Below are positions 1 through 10,600 of a DNA stretch of 64,000 nt, one piece after another. The position numbers and the translations under genes were made by a program. The stretch is from assembly GCA_943737045.1 (NCBI GenBank), contig CALSFV010000009.1:682001-746000 (forward strand). The letters run 5' to 3'. Position 1 is the stretch's first letter. Each line of letters begins with the position of its first letter. The notes beneath the pieces were generated by a model, which worked only from the letters and a program-made list of their open reading frames with translations, ran no database searches and was not told the DNA's origin. This stretch comes from Parapristionchus giblindavisi. Its lineage: Eukaryota; Nematoda; Chromadorea; Rhabditida; Diplogasteridae.

Positions 1-650
1 GCGTACTATGTAAACACAATTGAGTCGAACTATTAAATTTCGAGTCCCAAGAATTTTTTCCTGAATGAACTGTGATGCGGTGTGACTTTTTCAAAACGTT
101 CGCCCGCCGTAACCTCAGCCGTAACGACAGATACGGTACGGCGGAGGTTACGGCGTGCGCACGTTTTGAAGATGTAACACCGCATGAAGACAAAAATGTT
201 GCAAAAGTTGTGCTGTAGCTACCTACCGTACTATTATATTTAATTTACGGTGATACATCATATTGATCTCTAGAAACATCAATGAACCATCTGGCCCTTG
301 CATTAAAAAGGGCATTTTTTTGAAAATTGAGAAAATTCGGCAATAGGTTTCGCACTTGCAACAAAGAAGTAACGAGCCCGAACGTTTATTACTGCGCTAT
401 TGGGCAGATGATATGGCTGCGTTAACATACCGCATGGAATTTGCGCAAGATAAATGTGATTTCAAGAACATCTCCATCTCTAACCGATGAAAAAGGTGAA
501 TAAAATCAAAAGAAAATGAAACGAGAAATCAGCTCGTCCTAGACCGTTATTACAAAATTATTTTTTTGACTCCAAGAGGACTTTAAGCGGGAAGTGTTAA
601 AGGTACACTCTAATGTTACACCTTAACATTATACCAATACAATACAAAAA
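1..650. repeat. Left edge of unit 1: decayed TTAA-MITE material with an inserted small hairpin
   Basis: The first 60 bases match the stretch starting near 35083, so this is the left side of the repeated unit. Positions about 187-380 match, in reverse orientation, the body of the TTAA MITE family seen at 46665-47004. That match is interrupted at 75-185 by an inverted repeat whose arms start ATGCGGTGT and end ACACCGCAT, sitting inside the motif that reads actgtgaagacag elsewhere. No coding exon was recognised. Confidence 0.6.
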
Positions 651-672
651 ACATTTATCTTGACAGCACTAA

Positions 673-1248
673 CAAGGAAGGCACAACTGAAAACATGTAT
701 GATTCCGAACGGGACTCATATGGTTGGTCAGAGTTGAGGGGGAGATGGCCAACACACTTTTCAAAAAGTGCTCATCGGACCTGCTAATCGATGTTTTCGA
801 TCGATGTTTTTTTCGGCCCATTTTTCGCTAAAATCCCCCTATGTATTACACAGTAGAGCGCTTGGATACCCTGTGAGTGGCAAGGTATAGAGAGCATCTG
901 CCTCGAGGGCACAATCGGGATCGGGAGGTAAAAATTTGCAAAGAAATTTTGACAGCGGAGGAATAGTACTAGGGGGTATTGGGGAAATAGTCAGATGCGC
1001 TCCCGATTGAGCCCTCGAGGCCGATGCTCTCTATACCTTGCCACTCATAGGGTATCCAAGCGCTCTACCGTGTAATACAAAGGGCGACTTTAGCGAAAAA
1101 TGTGCCGAAACAAACACCGATCGAAAACATCGATTAGCAGGTCCGATGAGGACTTTTTGAAAAGTGTATTGGCCATCTCCTCCTCAACTCTGACCAACTA
1201 TATGAGTCCCGTTCGGAATCATACACGCTTTCGGTTGTGCTTCCCTTG
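673..1248. mobile_element. PIF/Harbinger-like MITE, 576 bp, TSD TAA
   Basis: Near-palindromic element with ends CAAGGAAGGCACAAC and GTTGTGCTTCCCTTG. It is flanked by TAA at 670-672 and TAA at 1249-1251. The arms are long and similar over about 250 bp each, including the shared text TTGGATACCCT and its reverse complement. A 3-bp TAA duplication is typical of PIF/Harbinger. It has no transposase, so it is non-autonomous. The 60- and 74-residue open frames at its right side are incidental. Confidence 0.85.
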
Positions 1249-1577
1249 TAAGTGCAGAAGAGTCAGGGCGGGGGGAAATTGATCGCAATTTCTTATTCTT
1301 CAGTCTCTGAGAGATTTTTCTTCGTTCAAGAGTCGAAATCGAAATTTTACAAATTAAAAATTACAAATTTCTTCAAACCTCAATCCTCAATTCCTCAATT
1401 CATGCAAATTGCGAGGCACAATCGTTCGGAATGGAGAAATTTCATGGCAACCCAGCTACGAAACACCCACCATTAGCTGATAAAGTTGTTCAATGTCAAA
1501 AAAATGTCAATGCTTCAAACCTGGCCCAATTTGAATCACATCGAAGTCACATCATGTATGGAAAAGAAACGTCAGGA

Positions 1578-1670
1578 ACACATAAATACAATACCACAAC
1601 GAGGTAGTACGGTTGAGTAATGTTTGTTTATTCAACCTTACTGCCTCGTTGTGGTATTGTATTTATGTGT
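1578..1670. repeat. Perfect-type hairpin insertion, unit 1 only
   Basis: Inverted repeat with arms ACACATAAATACAATACC and GGTATTGTATTTATGTGT around a short loop. Unit 2 joins the two flanks nearly directly (about 35885-35905), so this hairpin and some adjoining bases are extra in unit 1. Confidence 0.7.
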
Positions 1671-1824
1671 ACCTAATGTTACTTCTCTATGTATCTCATT
1701 ATCTTGCTTACCTTTAACCCACATAAAGAAAATATTATATAATGAATGGCTCAAGATCGCACACGTCAGATCGTACATAAATGGATGCGAGTGTTCTACC
1801 TCACTTAGATTGGTATCATGATCA

Positions 1825-1897
1825 GCCATGATAGCTCAGTTGGGAGAGCGTATGACTGAAGATCATAAGGTCGCCGGTTCGATCCCGGCTCGTGGCA
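1825..1897 (+). tRNA. tRNA-Phe (GAA)
   Basis: A 73-base cloverleaf can be drawn by hand. The acceptor stem GCCATGA pairs with TCGTGGC with one G-T pair. D stem GCTC/GAGC. Anticodon stem TATGA/TCATA encloses loop CTGAAGA, giving anticodon GAA. T stem GCCGG/CCGGC encloses TTCGATC. The discriminator base is A. CCA is not encoded, as normal for eukaryotes. The internal Pol III A and B boxes are present. No intron was seen. A second copy lies at 35987. Confidence 0.93.
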
Positions 1898-2056
1898 TTT
1901 TTGCAATTCACAGTTTTGCTTATTTTACTGTTAGTAATCTAATTGTTTATAATACTTCTACATTATTTTGTTCAAAAGACCAAAATATTTTACATAGCAA
2001 GTAGGTCGTTTCGGATTTTTGAATATGTATTTTTATTTATTACATTTTCACAGAGA

Positions 2057-2763
2057 TAGCAGATATTATCAATGATCATCTGAAGCGTGAGCATAAATAT
2101 CCTCGACTCTACATATCTTATCTCCTATGCTTGATCATATATCTAAACGTTAAAAAAAAGGTATAGGTACAACTCGTTATTAAAGGCACACGATGTCCTA
2201 CGATCAGTGATCACTGCTTGATCAATGATGTGATCACTGCTAGGCCAGTGATAGTTCATGGCCAATTCAGTCCGGAGCGCCTAATCTCTTCTTCGGTCCT
2301 ACTTTACCGCATTATCTAGTCATTACCAATTCCCCTTTCGGGCGCATTGCTGGTACTGGGGCGGTGTAATAACCGAGAATCGAATATATGTATAATTTCT
2401 GAAATGTTGATAAAACATGAAAAAGAATGAAAAGAAAGGTAAAAATTGGTAAAAATAGTTCATCAGCCACTCATCGAATTATTGATTTTCCGGCTCTGGT
2501 AGATTATCCTAACAATTTTTGAAACTACTATTGGGCAACCCTCTGTTAGGATGGAATACCCAGCCCTACAACATCCTTGTTGATCTTCGATCTATATGTA
2601 TTTAGTGTTATTATGTCGTATTATTATAATTATATTGTTTTGCATTTCCTTGTTTAGGTACTGGCTCTCTTATCAAACAGAACAATTTCCGCAAGGAAAT
2701 TCACAGCTTCGCAGACCACCAAAAGCCTATTCGCCCCGAAATATTCCGATAAATGGTGACGAA
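2057..2763. other. About 700 bp present in unit 1 but absent from unit 2
   Basis: The text on both sides (tattacattttcacagaga and ggataggataagaaaaa) is contiguous in unit 2 near 36200. This stretch is therefore either an insertion in unit 1 or a deletion in unit 2. I see no clear terminal repeats, target duplication or convincing exon in it. Confidence 0.5.
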
Positions 2764-3066
2764 AAAGATAGGATAGGATAAGAAAAAGGGGAAGAGGAGG
2801 AAGGTGTAAACCTCCTGCTCCTACGTTCAGAATCTCTCTCTGACACAGAGGAGGGAATTGAATGGGCAGGGCTATATCTACCTCTTAATCTCTACACAAA
2901 ATATAAACAACACCTTAAGTCATTACAGCCCATGAAAAATGTATTATTATGAGATATTAAATTATTTTATTGCGGTACATATATTGTGAATATAAAAAAT
3001 AAAATACAATAAAATAATATTTGAACAAATCGTCGTCATCACGGTTGCCCTGAGGTCTCTTCATTC

Positions 3067-3252
3067 CTATGTGTGATGTGTCTCTGGAGATACCCCGCTA
3101 GTGGGGATCTCGCTTTCATCCTCCACTCCCTCGAACAGGTTGTCATACTCATCTTGGACTGCAACTCTCATTAGCAGCTCTACGTCGAATAGCGGTTCAG
3201 TCTCGTATTCAGTGTCGAATAATGCGTTTACTTCATCTATTTCCTCCTTTAT
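3067..3252 (-). pseudogene. Acidic-protein terminal exon, unit 1 copy with divergent C-terminus
   Basis: Reading the minus strand from the acceptor ctttttag-like site at 3253, the frame opens IKEEIDEVNALFDTEYETEP, runs 61 codons and stops at 3067-3069. The first about 40 residues match the copies at 36524 and 55660 with mainly third-position changes, so the ancestor was translated. After the NLF motif, about 70 bp differ completely from the other two copies and give an unrelated tail ending in ETHHT. The putative upstream exon (starting GTCACCTATACTGGCCG on the minus strand) has stops in all frames. I do not recognise the family. I call it a pseudogene because no start exon can be joined in frame. 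Confidence 0.5.
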
Positions 3253-3299
3253 CTAAAAGATTTTAGAGGGGTGATTGATTTTTAAGCCTTGATAAAAAT

Positions 3300-4587
3300 T
3301 ACCTTTCATTATATTATTGAACATTTGCATGTTACGTAATAGCATGAATATAATTCATATGAATTTGACGGCCAGTATAGGTGACCTGAAATAGGAAAGC
3401 ATATTTATATTTTATATGGGCTTTAACAATGGGAAAGGTGAATGAATGAACGGAATAAACACCCCTTTGCTTAACCATAATTTTCAAAATTAACACCCTT
3501 TTGCTTATTCCGAGTGCTATTCCCGGGAAGTTAACACGGCATGAATGAATGAGGTGGTGTAGCTAAAGAAATGAATAATGTAATAGCATTGTCGAATGAA
3601 AAGTCAGTGGATACGGAACAATGACAAATTATCAATATATTTGGTATGAGTATTGATTATTTCTTAAGTGAAGCCAATTAATTGTGGACAAGATGGAGAT
3701 GGACAGATGTTAGTTTATCATGCTATGTTTCCACTCCAAAAAAGTATTTGGTGTGGAAACACAGTATGCTGCTTTAGTGAACAGCTTATGTTTATTTATT
3801 TATTCATCACACATCCAATAAAGATGTGACAACATTTGAAACGACGATTGAATAAATAAGTGAATAAGTGAATCGGGAAAGTGTTATGTGAAAAGAATAA
3901 CTCAGTAAAGCGAGTTGCGTTTAAGGTAAGATCATTACAAATAGTGCTGAAATCATTGTAAAGCGGTAATTCGCGTTATTGATTGCAAACAATGCAAGTT
4001 AGCACTGAAAGAAGCGTTATCACAAGGGAGAGAAGTGAAGTGTGCATTGGTGCTTACACACGTGCTTGTGACCGCGACGCGTCCAAAATGCAATACTTTG
4101 GGGCAGATTGATGACTAGCAGTGGTAGCCTGCCAATGTATGCGTAATATGCTAAGAGATAGTTGTGATATTGTAATTTTTTTGCAAAGTGTGCAAGTGGC
4201 AATTGGTAAAGTGGCATGCAAGGCCTGTGCATTTTTCCTTTTTTTTTCTCTCGTTTTTTTTTTCTTAAAAAATATCTAAGATTTTTAATAAATTTCAGAA
4301 ACCCCGAAAACATATTTGGAATAAAAAGCTCTAAATTTCAACAAATCGGAAAGTGTTGTCATTTTCGACATTTTATATGAAAATATAGTTTTTGATGTCA
4401 TCATTTGAATTGTTGATTATCTTTTGAACTTTTCGGATCTCTTCTAAATACCTCAAGTGAACAATATCATTTGCCTTGAGAGCACTGATTGTGTAAATTT
4501 TATTTTTTTTCGTGCGTGAGCATGCGATAAATATAAGTATATCAGTTTAATTGTTAATTAGACATAAACAAAGAGATAGAGAGAGAT

Positions 4588-4650
<63 letters not shown>

Positions 4651-5650
4651 AACTGGGTTGTTTTGGAAATTGTTAAAGAAATAATTATTATAAAATCGAT
4701 TACAATACTGATACTCATAGCAAGCTCGCAAATTGCACAGAATCAATATAATACAGCTAAAGATGATATAATTTGTGAAGAATATGTATTGTTGATATTG
4801 TGCTGATATATGAACAGTGTATGAACTTCACTAATTTTTTTGCATTAATATTTTTCACTATATTTCTTGATTTATACCCTGATTGATACGATAGAATATT
4901 ATATTTAAACTTTTTTCATTTAAAATCTCTAAATGTGCTCGCATAATCTGAAATGGTATTATGAGATGTACAGGGAAAACAAAACAAATCTTCGAGGTTA
5001 AAAATACAGCCAATTGTAGAGTATGTTCAACCACATTTTTATTATAATATTTTTTAACAATTTCGAAAAAGATTACCGTATCACTCCTTTCTCTTCTTAT
5101 CTTAGGCATACACAGGCCGGCTACCACTGCTAGTCAACAATCTGCCCCAGAGCCTGAAATTTGAGTCGCGTCGCGGTCACGCGCGCGTGTGTTTGCACCA
5201 ATGAAGACTTCGCTTCTTTCCCTTGTGACAACCTCTCCTTTCCTTGCTAACTGGCATGGTCTTCTATCAATCACGCCAATTACCGATTTACATTGATCTC
5301 ATGGCTTATCATTATGATTTTGCCTTATAAGAAACGTTTTGTACTCAGTTATTCTTTTCGCATGAAACATTTCATTAAAGGAGCTTACTTTCTTTGTACT
5401 ACAAACTCAACGGAAATTTGTCATTGTTTCGTATTCACTTAATTTTCATTGGAAAATGTCACTACTTTATTCATTTCTTTTCTTTAACGACACGATGTCA
5501 TTCATTTATCTTTCCCATTGTTCCCGTCAAGATACAAATATGCTTTACTATATATATTTTCAGGTCACCTATAATGGCCGTCAAATATAAATTAATTATA
5601 TTTTAATACTATTACATAATATTCAAATGAACAATATTATTAAAAAAAGG
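3300..5650. mobile_element. Long foldback element F1, unit 1 copy
   Basis: The left half (for example GACGGCCAGTATAGGTGACC near 3370 and the GTGACCGCGACGCG block near 4067) reappears in reverse complement in the right half (GGTCACCTATAATGGCCGTC near 5563 and CGCGTCGCGGTCACGCG near 5167). The arms are about 1 kb each and noticeably diverged. Copies lie at 36780-39470 and 55930-59060, with a partial one at 30600-31600. The outer arm segment is the decayed exon linked to the acidic pseudogene, so the element may have arisen around a gene fragment. It has no transposase. Edges are approximate. Confidence 0.7.
4570..4652. repeat. GA/GATA microsatellite
   Basis: Runs of gagagata and gaga lie within foldback F1. 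The equivalent repeat is pure GA at 57524-57556 in unit 3 and nearly absent in unit 2 (38455-38462), so the length varies between units. Confidence 0.85.
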
Positions 5651-6182
5651 TAAGGGATGAAGCATAAATTGTTAGACAAAACAATAAAATGACACTATAT
5701 TTTATAGCTTTGAACTGCATATTTTTCAGTAAGAGAGGGAGCAAAACAAGTCCTTCAACGTTCCCTTGGAAGAAATATCCCTCGCTTGGTTTGGCAACAA
5801 TTATATGTACCTTGTTGGAAACGTAAGCGATTATACCTTATGTTAGACAACAATCACAATAGACTGCTCTAACAATATGCCATTTTTTGGAAAGTCAAAC
5901 AATAGAGGATTAATTTTGAGAGAGTTTCTATGCTGAGCGGTCATTCTTGCTCTGAAAGTAATGAGAGACTGCGGAAGAGAATAGCTATCTACATAAAACA
6001 AAAAAATCAGCAACTGAATTTTTTTTTGGTATATTGGAGAGAAAATGTTCATGTTTATGTTAAGTATGGTAATTACAGGCAGAATTTGAGGCATTGGAAT
6101 AAAGTGTTCCACTGCAACGAACCATCAAAAGCATTCGCACACATCCTCATCTTCTTCGTATACTATCGTCGCTGTCGATGTC

Positions 6183-6341
6183 ATGGTTGTTCCAAAGAAA
6201 TCCAAGAATGCCCCGACTCGCGGTCCACTACGCCCCATCCGTCCAATCTCTGCGTTCACATCGTCGTACCGCCGCCGCCGTCACACTTGCGCCACTTTCG
6301 TATCAGCCGTCAAGCACGTCCTCAATGGTATAAGAGAGTGA
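6183..6341 (+). CDS. Possible 52-codon basic ORF
   Basis: The frame begins MVVPKKSKNAPTRG and contains SSYRRRRHTC. It is repeated at 40009-40167 with two amino-acid changes (Ile to Ser, Ile to Val). The stretch is GC-richer than its surroundings and coding-like, but the other two frames are also open across most of it. No splice sites or promoter were firmly placed. Both changes are nonsynonymous, which argues against constraint. Treat it as a candidate only; I know no family match. Confidence 0.2.
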   Translation: MVVPKKSKNAPTRGPLRPIRPISAFTSSYRRRRHTCATFVSAVKHVLNGIRE

Positions 6342-6801
6342 TGCATTGATATCAAATGAACATCGTGTAAGGCGAGAAGACCATCGGCTATGATGAGAAA
6401 ATGGTACCAATTATTCAAGAACGATGAATACTTCGACTACGAAGACAAGTCAATGAACGTTGATTATATTTTGTCACGCAATAAAGAAATTAAAATTTAA
6501 AGAAATTAAAAATTGCGTTGTTACATTTTCAGTTCAAGAGATACTTTACAGTTTACGATGAGATGTTGAGCACTCAGCACATGAGATAAGGAGCGGGGAG
6601 AGTAGTACATTCATGAAGAATTAACTCACAACGGAATGCTCACAATTATGTAGCTGGCAATTCAGTTGATATTTTAACGCTGATATTCTTTGTGACTAGA
6701 ATATATTTCAACTTTAAAAAGGCCATCAAAAGTTTCGATTCATTAATATTTCATGCAAAATATCGGCAAAAATCTCCAAAACAGTTTGAAAAAATAGCTA
6801 A

Positions 6802-6902
6802 AGTGCTTACAACACCGAGGATTCGATCTGCCAAGTTCAGCAACGGCCTAGTTAGTATGTACTTGGATCGGAGACGGCTTGGGAATCCTGGGTGTTGTAA
6901 GG
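6802..6902 (+). pseudogene. 5S rRNA-derived sequence in a hairpin, unit 1
   Basis: Positions 6824-6902 match the 3' two-thirds of eukaryotic 5S rRNA: gatctgccaagttcagcaac, gttagt, acttggatcggagacggc, tgggaatcctg, gtgttgtaag. The internal control region C-box part (acttggatcggagacggc) is kept. It has a 4-base insertion (atgt) after gttagt. The 5' third of 5S is missing. Just upstream, 6806-6823 holds cttacaacac...ggattc, the reverse complement of the 5S 3' end, so the whole forms a hairpin. This is a pseudogene or a 5S-derived repeat, not a functional 5S gene. Confidence 0.8.
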
Positions 6903-7592
6903 AATAACGTGATCTCTAGTATCAAGATCAAAGATCAAAGTGAAATAAATGATGTACGGTAGATGAGGACCTAGCGGGAAGAGCACCGAAAAGTCAGCAT
7001 CGACAAATACGTGAAAAAATCCTAACAATTATCGACCTCCTTTCTTCAATAATAACTTCGAAGAACTCGAAATTTCATGAAGCACTAGTAAACCAATCGA
7101 TCGGGCTCATACTTGGCCAGATTTTGTATCACTCATGGGCTAATATCTCTGCCAAGTTTGGAGCTTGCAGCTTCATTGGTCACAAAGGCTCATCTGAGTC
7201 AAGTTATGAGATTGCAATTAATAGGCGAATACTTTGGGTTGCTACTGTAACTCGGAAACTGGCATTGCTAATATAATATATATTTGAGTTTATTTGACTA
7301 TTTTTGAATCGACATTCTCTGAAAGCATGAAAATTTTTCAGTGCTCTGCATTTTTTGCAGGTTAATAGAGAAATAAGTATCGATTGGTTATACGCTTGTA
7401 AGAAGAAATGCATCGGATGTGGCTCTCGTTTCTTCAAGAAAAGTGTCCTTTCCGGTGCTTTATGAAGCAATCACAAGCCTTCTGTATCATAAAATTGGTT
7501 TATCTTTTCTCGTTCACTCTGTTCGCCTCTTATCTCTAATATTTTTTCACTATTTCTTGTATATAAGAAGCAATTATATTTCGCTAAAATCA

Positions 7593-7599
7593 TATAAAA
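7593..7599 (+). promoter_or_regulatory. TATA box of secreted cysteine-rich gene, unit 1
   Basis: TATAAAA lies 36 bp before the start codon at 7629, leaving a very short 5' leader (caattcatattgaggaacatagac region). The same box and spacing occur at 41415 in unit 2. Confidence 0.6.
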
Positions 7600-7628
7600 G
7601 CAGTTAATTCATATTGAGGAACATAGAC

Positions 7629-10600
7629 ATGAAGACGATCTTGATTCTGGTGTCGATAGCGGCCTATATTCACATTGGTAAGTGTTCTAATATCTCTGTC
7701 TGTAAGTATTATATTATAATTAACTTATTACACTAACAAAGTCGGTTTCAGCCCTAACTAAATGTGAACTTACACCGGCTAATCTTTCGCCCGATTACTT
7801 GCCACCAGGCTATAGACGGAGTAATGCTACAATGATAAAAAATGGAATGCTCGGATGTAGTGACAATGAGGGTAGCACTTCTTCAGTTTTATGGGTGAGA
7901 TGTTGATGGAAAAAATATGACAAAACATTACTTGGAAACTCGTTCGAAGTTTAAAAGGCGTTCTCGCTAAGATGGCAAGCAAAGTGGCACAGTTGGTGAA
8001 AATCGTTTCTATGCGCTCAAACTTCACAGATGGAGTGCCTAGGAGTGGGATACACTTCAGCCAAAAAATTGGACTCCAAATGTGATCTTTGATCTTTGAT
8101 CTCGCGAAAAATAAAGTTGAGATTTTCCTATCTTGTTATATACCATTCGAAAGAGCGCAAAAAGTTATGCTAGAATATAAAATTTCAGAGCTCTAGGGCT
8201 AGTATAGCTCCCGTTATGTGCGAAAAACCAATTTTTTTGGACGTTTTCAATCTTTAAAAAAAATAAATCAGCACTTTACAATAATCTCCGGGGAATTTCA
8301 CTGACGCTATCTTGTAGCAAATTTCATGTAGAATTTAATAAAAATTAATTGAGAAAAATCGATTTTGTCGGAATATCACTTTTAAGCCAACGCTATCGCC
8401 CGATCGAGCTCATTTTCCTAGGGTGGGTTCGAACCCCACCCCAGGACAATGTTTTTTGCTGATTTTTCACTGGCTTTCTAATGCTGCCCAAGGCTTTTGC
8501 CAATGTGTATGACCTTAAGAAAGTGGTTTTCTTGACATATTTAGCTGATAAAGTATGAGTTCTTGACTCTACTATAAAGTCACGATCGCTGAATAGCACG
8601 AGAGAGTTATTTCATTCTACAAAATGATAGGGCACGTCTGTCTATTTGTTTGTTTGTTTATGTGTCCGTCACACGCCCCTTTCTCCTTTAGGATTGTTTA
8701 GAAACACTTCATTGGGTATTCAAATGTACGACTCTGTCGTATGACAGTTACCTGGTTGATACTGCCAGCGGTGATATGCTCAGATAAAAGAATAAGCCAT
8801 GCATGCCTGCGAACAAGACTCATTTGGGGGCAAACCATTAGTACGGTTCCAGATTCATTTTTTCGGTTCCAGATTATGTAATGTATCACTCCATACCATA
8901 AGAGTACAATAATGTACTTTCTAACGTGAACATCGATTGGTTGAGCTTGTATGAATCTGGACCCGTACTAATAGTTTGCCCCCAAATGAGTCTTGTTCGC
9001 AGGCATTCATGGCTTAATCTTTTATCTGAGCATATCACCGCTGGCAGGATCAACCAGGTAACTGTCATACGACAGAGTCGTACATTTGCATACCCAATGA
9101 AGTGTTTCTAAACAATCCTAAAGGAGAAAGGGGCGTGTGACGGACACACAAACAAACAAACAAATAGACAGACGTGCCCTATCATTTTGTAGAATGAAAT
9201 AACTCTCTCGTGCTATTCAGCGATCGTGACTTTATAGAAGAGTCAAGAACTCATACTTTATCAGCTAAATATGTCAAGAAAACCACTTTCTTAAGGTCAT
9301 ACACATTGGCAAAAGCCTTGGGCAGCATTAGAAAGCCAGTGAAAAATCAGCAAAAAACATTGTCCTGGGGTGGGGTTCGAACCCACCCTAGGAAAATGAG
9401 CTCGATCGGGCGATAGCGTTGGCTTAAAAGTGATATTCCGACAAAATCGATTTTTCTCAATTAATTTTTATTAAATTCTACATGAAATTTGCTACAAGAT
9501 AGCGTCAGTGAAATTCCCCGGAGATTATTGTAAAGTGCTGATTTATTTTTTTTAAAGATTGAAAACGTCCAAAAAAATTGGTTTTTCGCACATAACGGGA
9601 GCTATGCTAGCCCTAGAGCTCTGAAATTTTATATTCTAGCATAACTTTTTGCGCTCTTTCGAATGGTATATATCAAGATAGGAAAATCTCAACTTTATTT
9701 TTCGCCAGATCAAAGATCAAAGATCACATTTGGAGACCAATTTTTTGGCTGAAGTGTATCCCACCCCTAGGCACTCCATCTGTGAAGTTTGAGCGCATAG
9801 AAACGATTTTCACCAACTGTGCCATCTTCCATCCCGTTCACTGCATTCTTACCGAGAACGCCTTTTAAGTTTATTACGTATCATATTTTTCTATTAAATT
9901 CAAGTTTCCAGGTGAGCTCAAAAACCAGTTTTTATGGAGTTATCGAGTTTTTCTATTGCTACGATGACAGGTGATTGAGAATTTAAATTGTAGAAAAAAA
10001 AACAATCAGTTAATCGAAAATTGTAACTAAATTACCTGCATGTCTGTGATAAATTATAACATTTCAGATGGGCCACTCAATCAGGATACATGCTGGATCC
10101 GCAGGATAAGGTTCGTTTGCCGGCTTTTTACAAGATAAAAAAAACACATAATATTTTGCAGATTGGATGTGCATTGCCGCTAGATTGGTCACCAAGTCGG
10201 TGCATTCAACGTTTCACAGTTGACTTATTTCTGAACAACTTACAATTAAATTTACAATTTAATGATCAATTGGCGCAGAACCATTTCTGGACATTGTGGA
10301 ATATTAACTTTTTTTGGTTTTTTCCCGACGAAATATATATTTTATCGACATGCTCAGCATGAAACATGTGGTTGAAGCAAAAATAAATAAATAAGTCACA
10401 GAAATACTCTCGATAGGGATTGATCTTAAAGAGGGTACCAAATACGAGGTTTCAACGTCGTTCGTTTTCCAAAATTTCTTGAACCAGAAGCGCTATTATG
10501 AAATTCCGTGTTTGTTGCAGATTGTATCACGCCGTGCAATAAGTCCTTTACTGTGTAATTTTCTTTCCGCTGTGTCCTCTGTCTAGTCAAACACCCTCTC

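Larger units (their letters stand above)
7951..9868. mobile_element. Long foldback element F2 carrying 18S rRNA ends, in intron 2, unit 1
   Basis: Almost perfect inverted repeat of about 0.9 kb per arm, centred near 8910. Outer ends are TTAAAAGGCGTTCTCG and CGAGAACGCCTTTTAA, flanked by TTAA-like text. Each arm contains, from outside in: a GATCAAAG heptamer run, a Pol III B-box-like GGGTTCGAACCC block, a GACAGACGTGCCCTATC block, and about 75 bp of 18S rRNA 5' end. The right arm has about 25 bp near its end that the left arm lacks. There is no transposase frame. Four copies of a 68-residue open frame in the arms of this element and its unit 2 copy are mirror images, not genes. Confidence 0.85.

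Noticed and set aside
5930..6349. 139-codon frame overlapping the possible 52-codon ORF
   Set aside because: Three frames are open over the same GC-richer stretch, and the unit 2 copy of this long frame starts later. Neither is supported by splicing; only the short basic one is kept, at low confidence.
8417..8446. tRNA T-arm (GGGTTCGAACCCC) in the F2 arms
   Set aside because: Only the T-arm-like block is present; no D-arm or acceptor partner was found at tRNA spacing.
8393..9416. Pairs of identical 60-68 codon frames on opposite strands (also 42640-43663)
   Set aside because: The two arms of the foldback read as mirror images; no start context or codon conservation beyond DNA identity.
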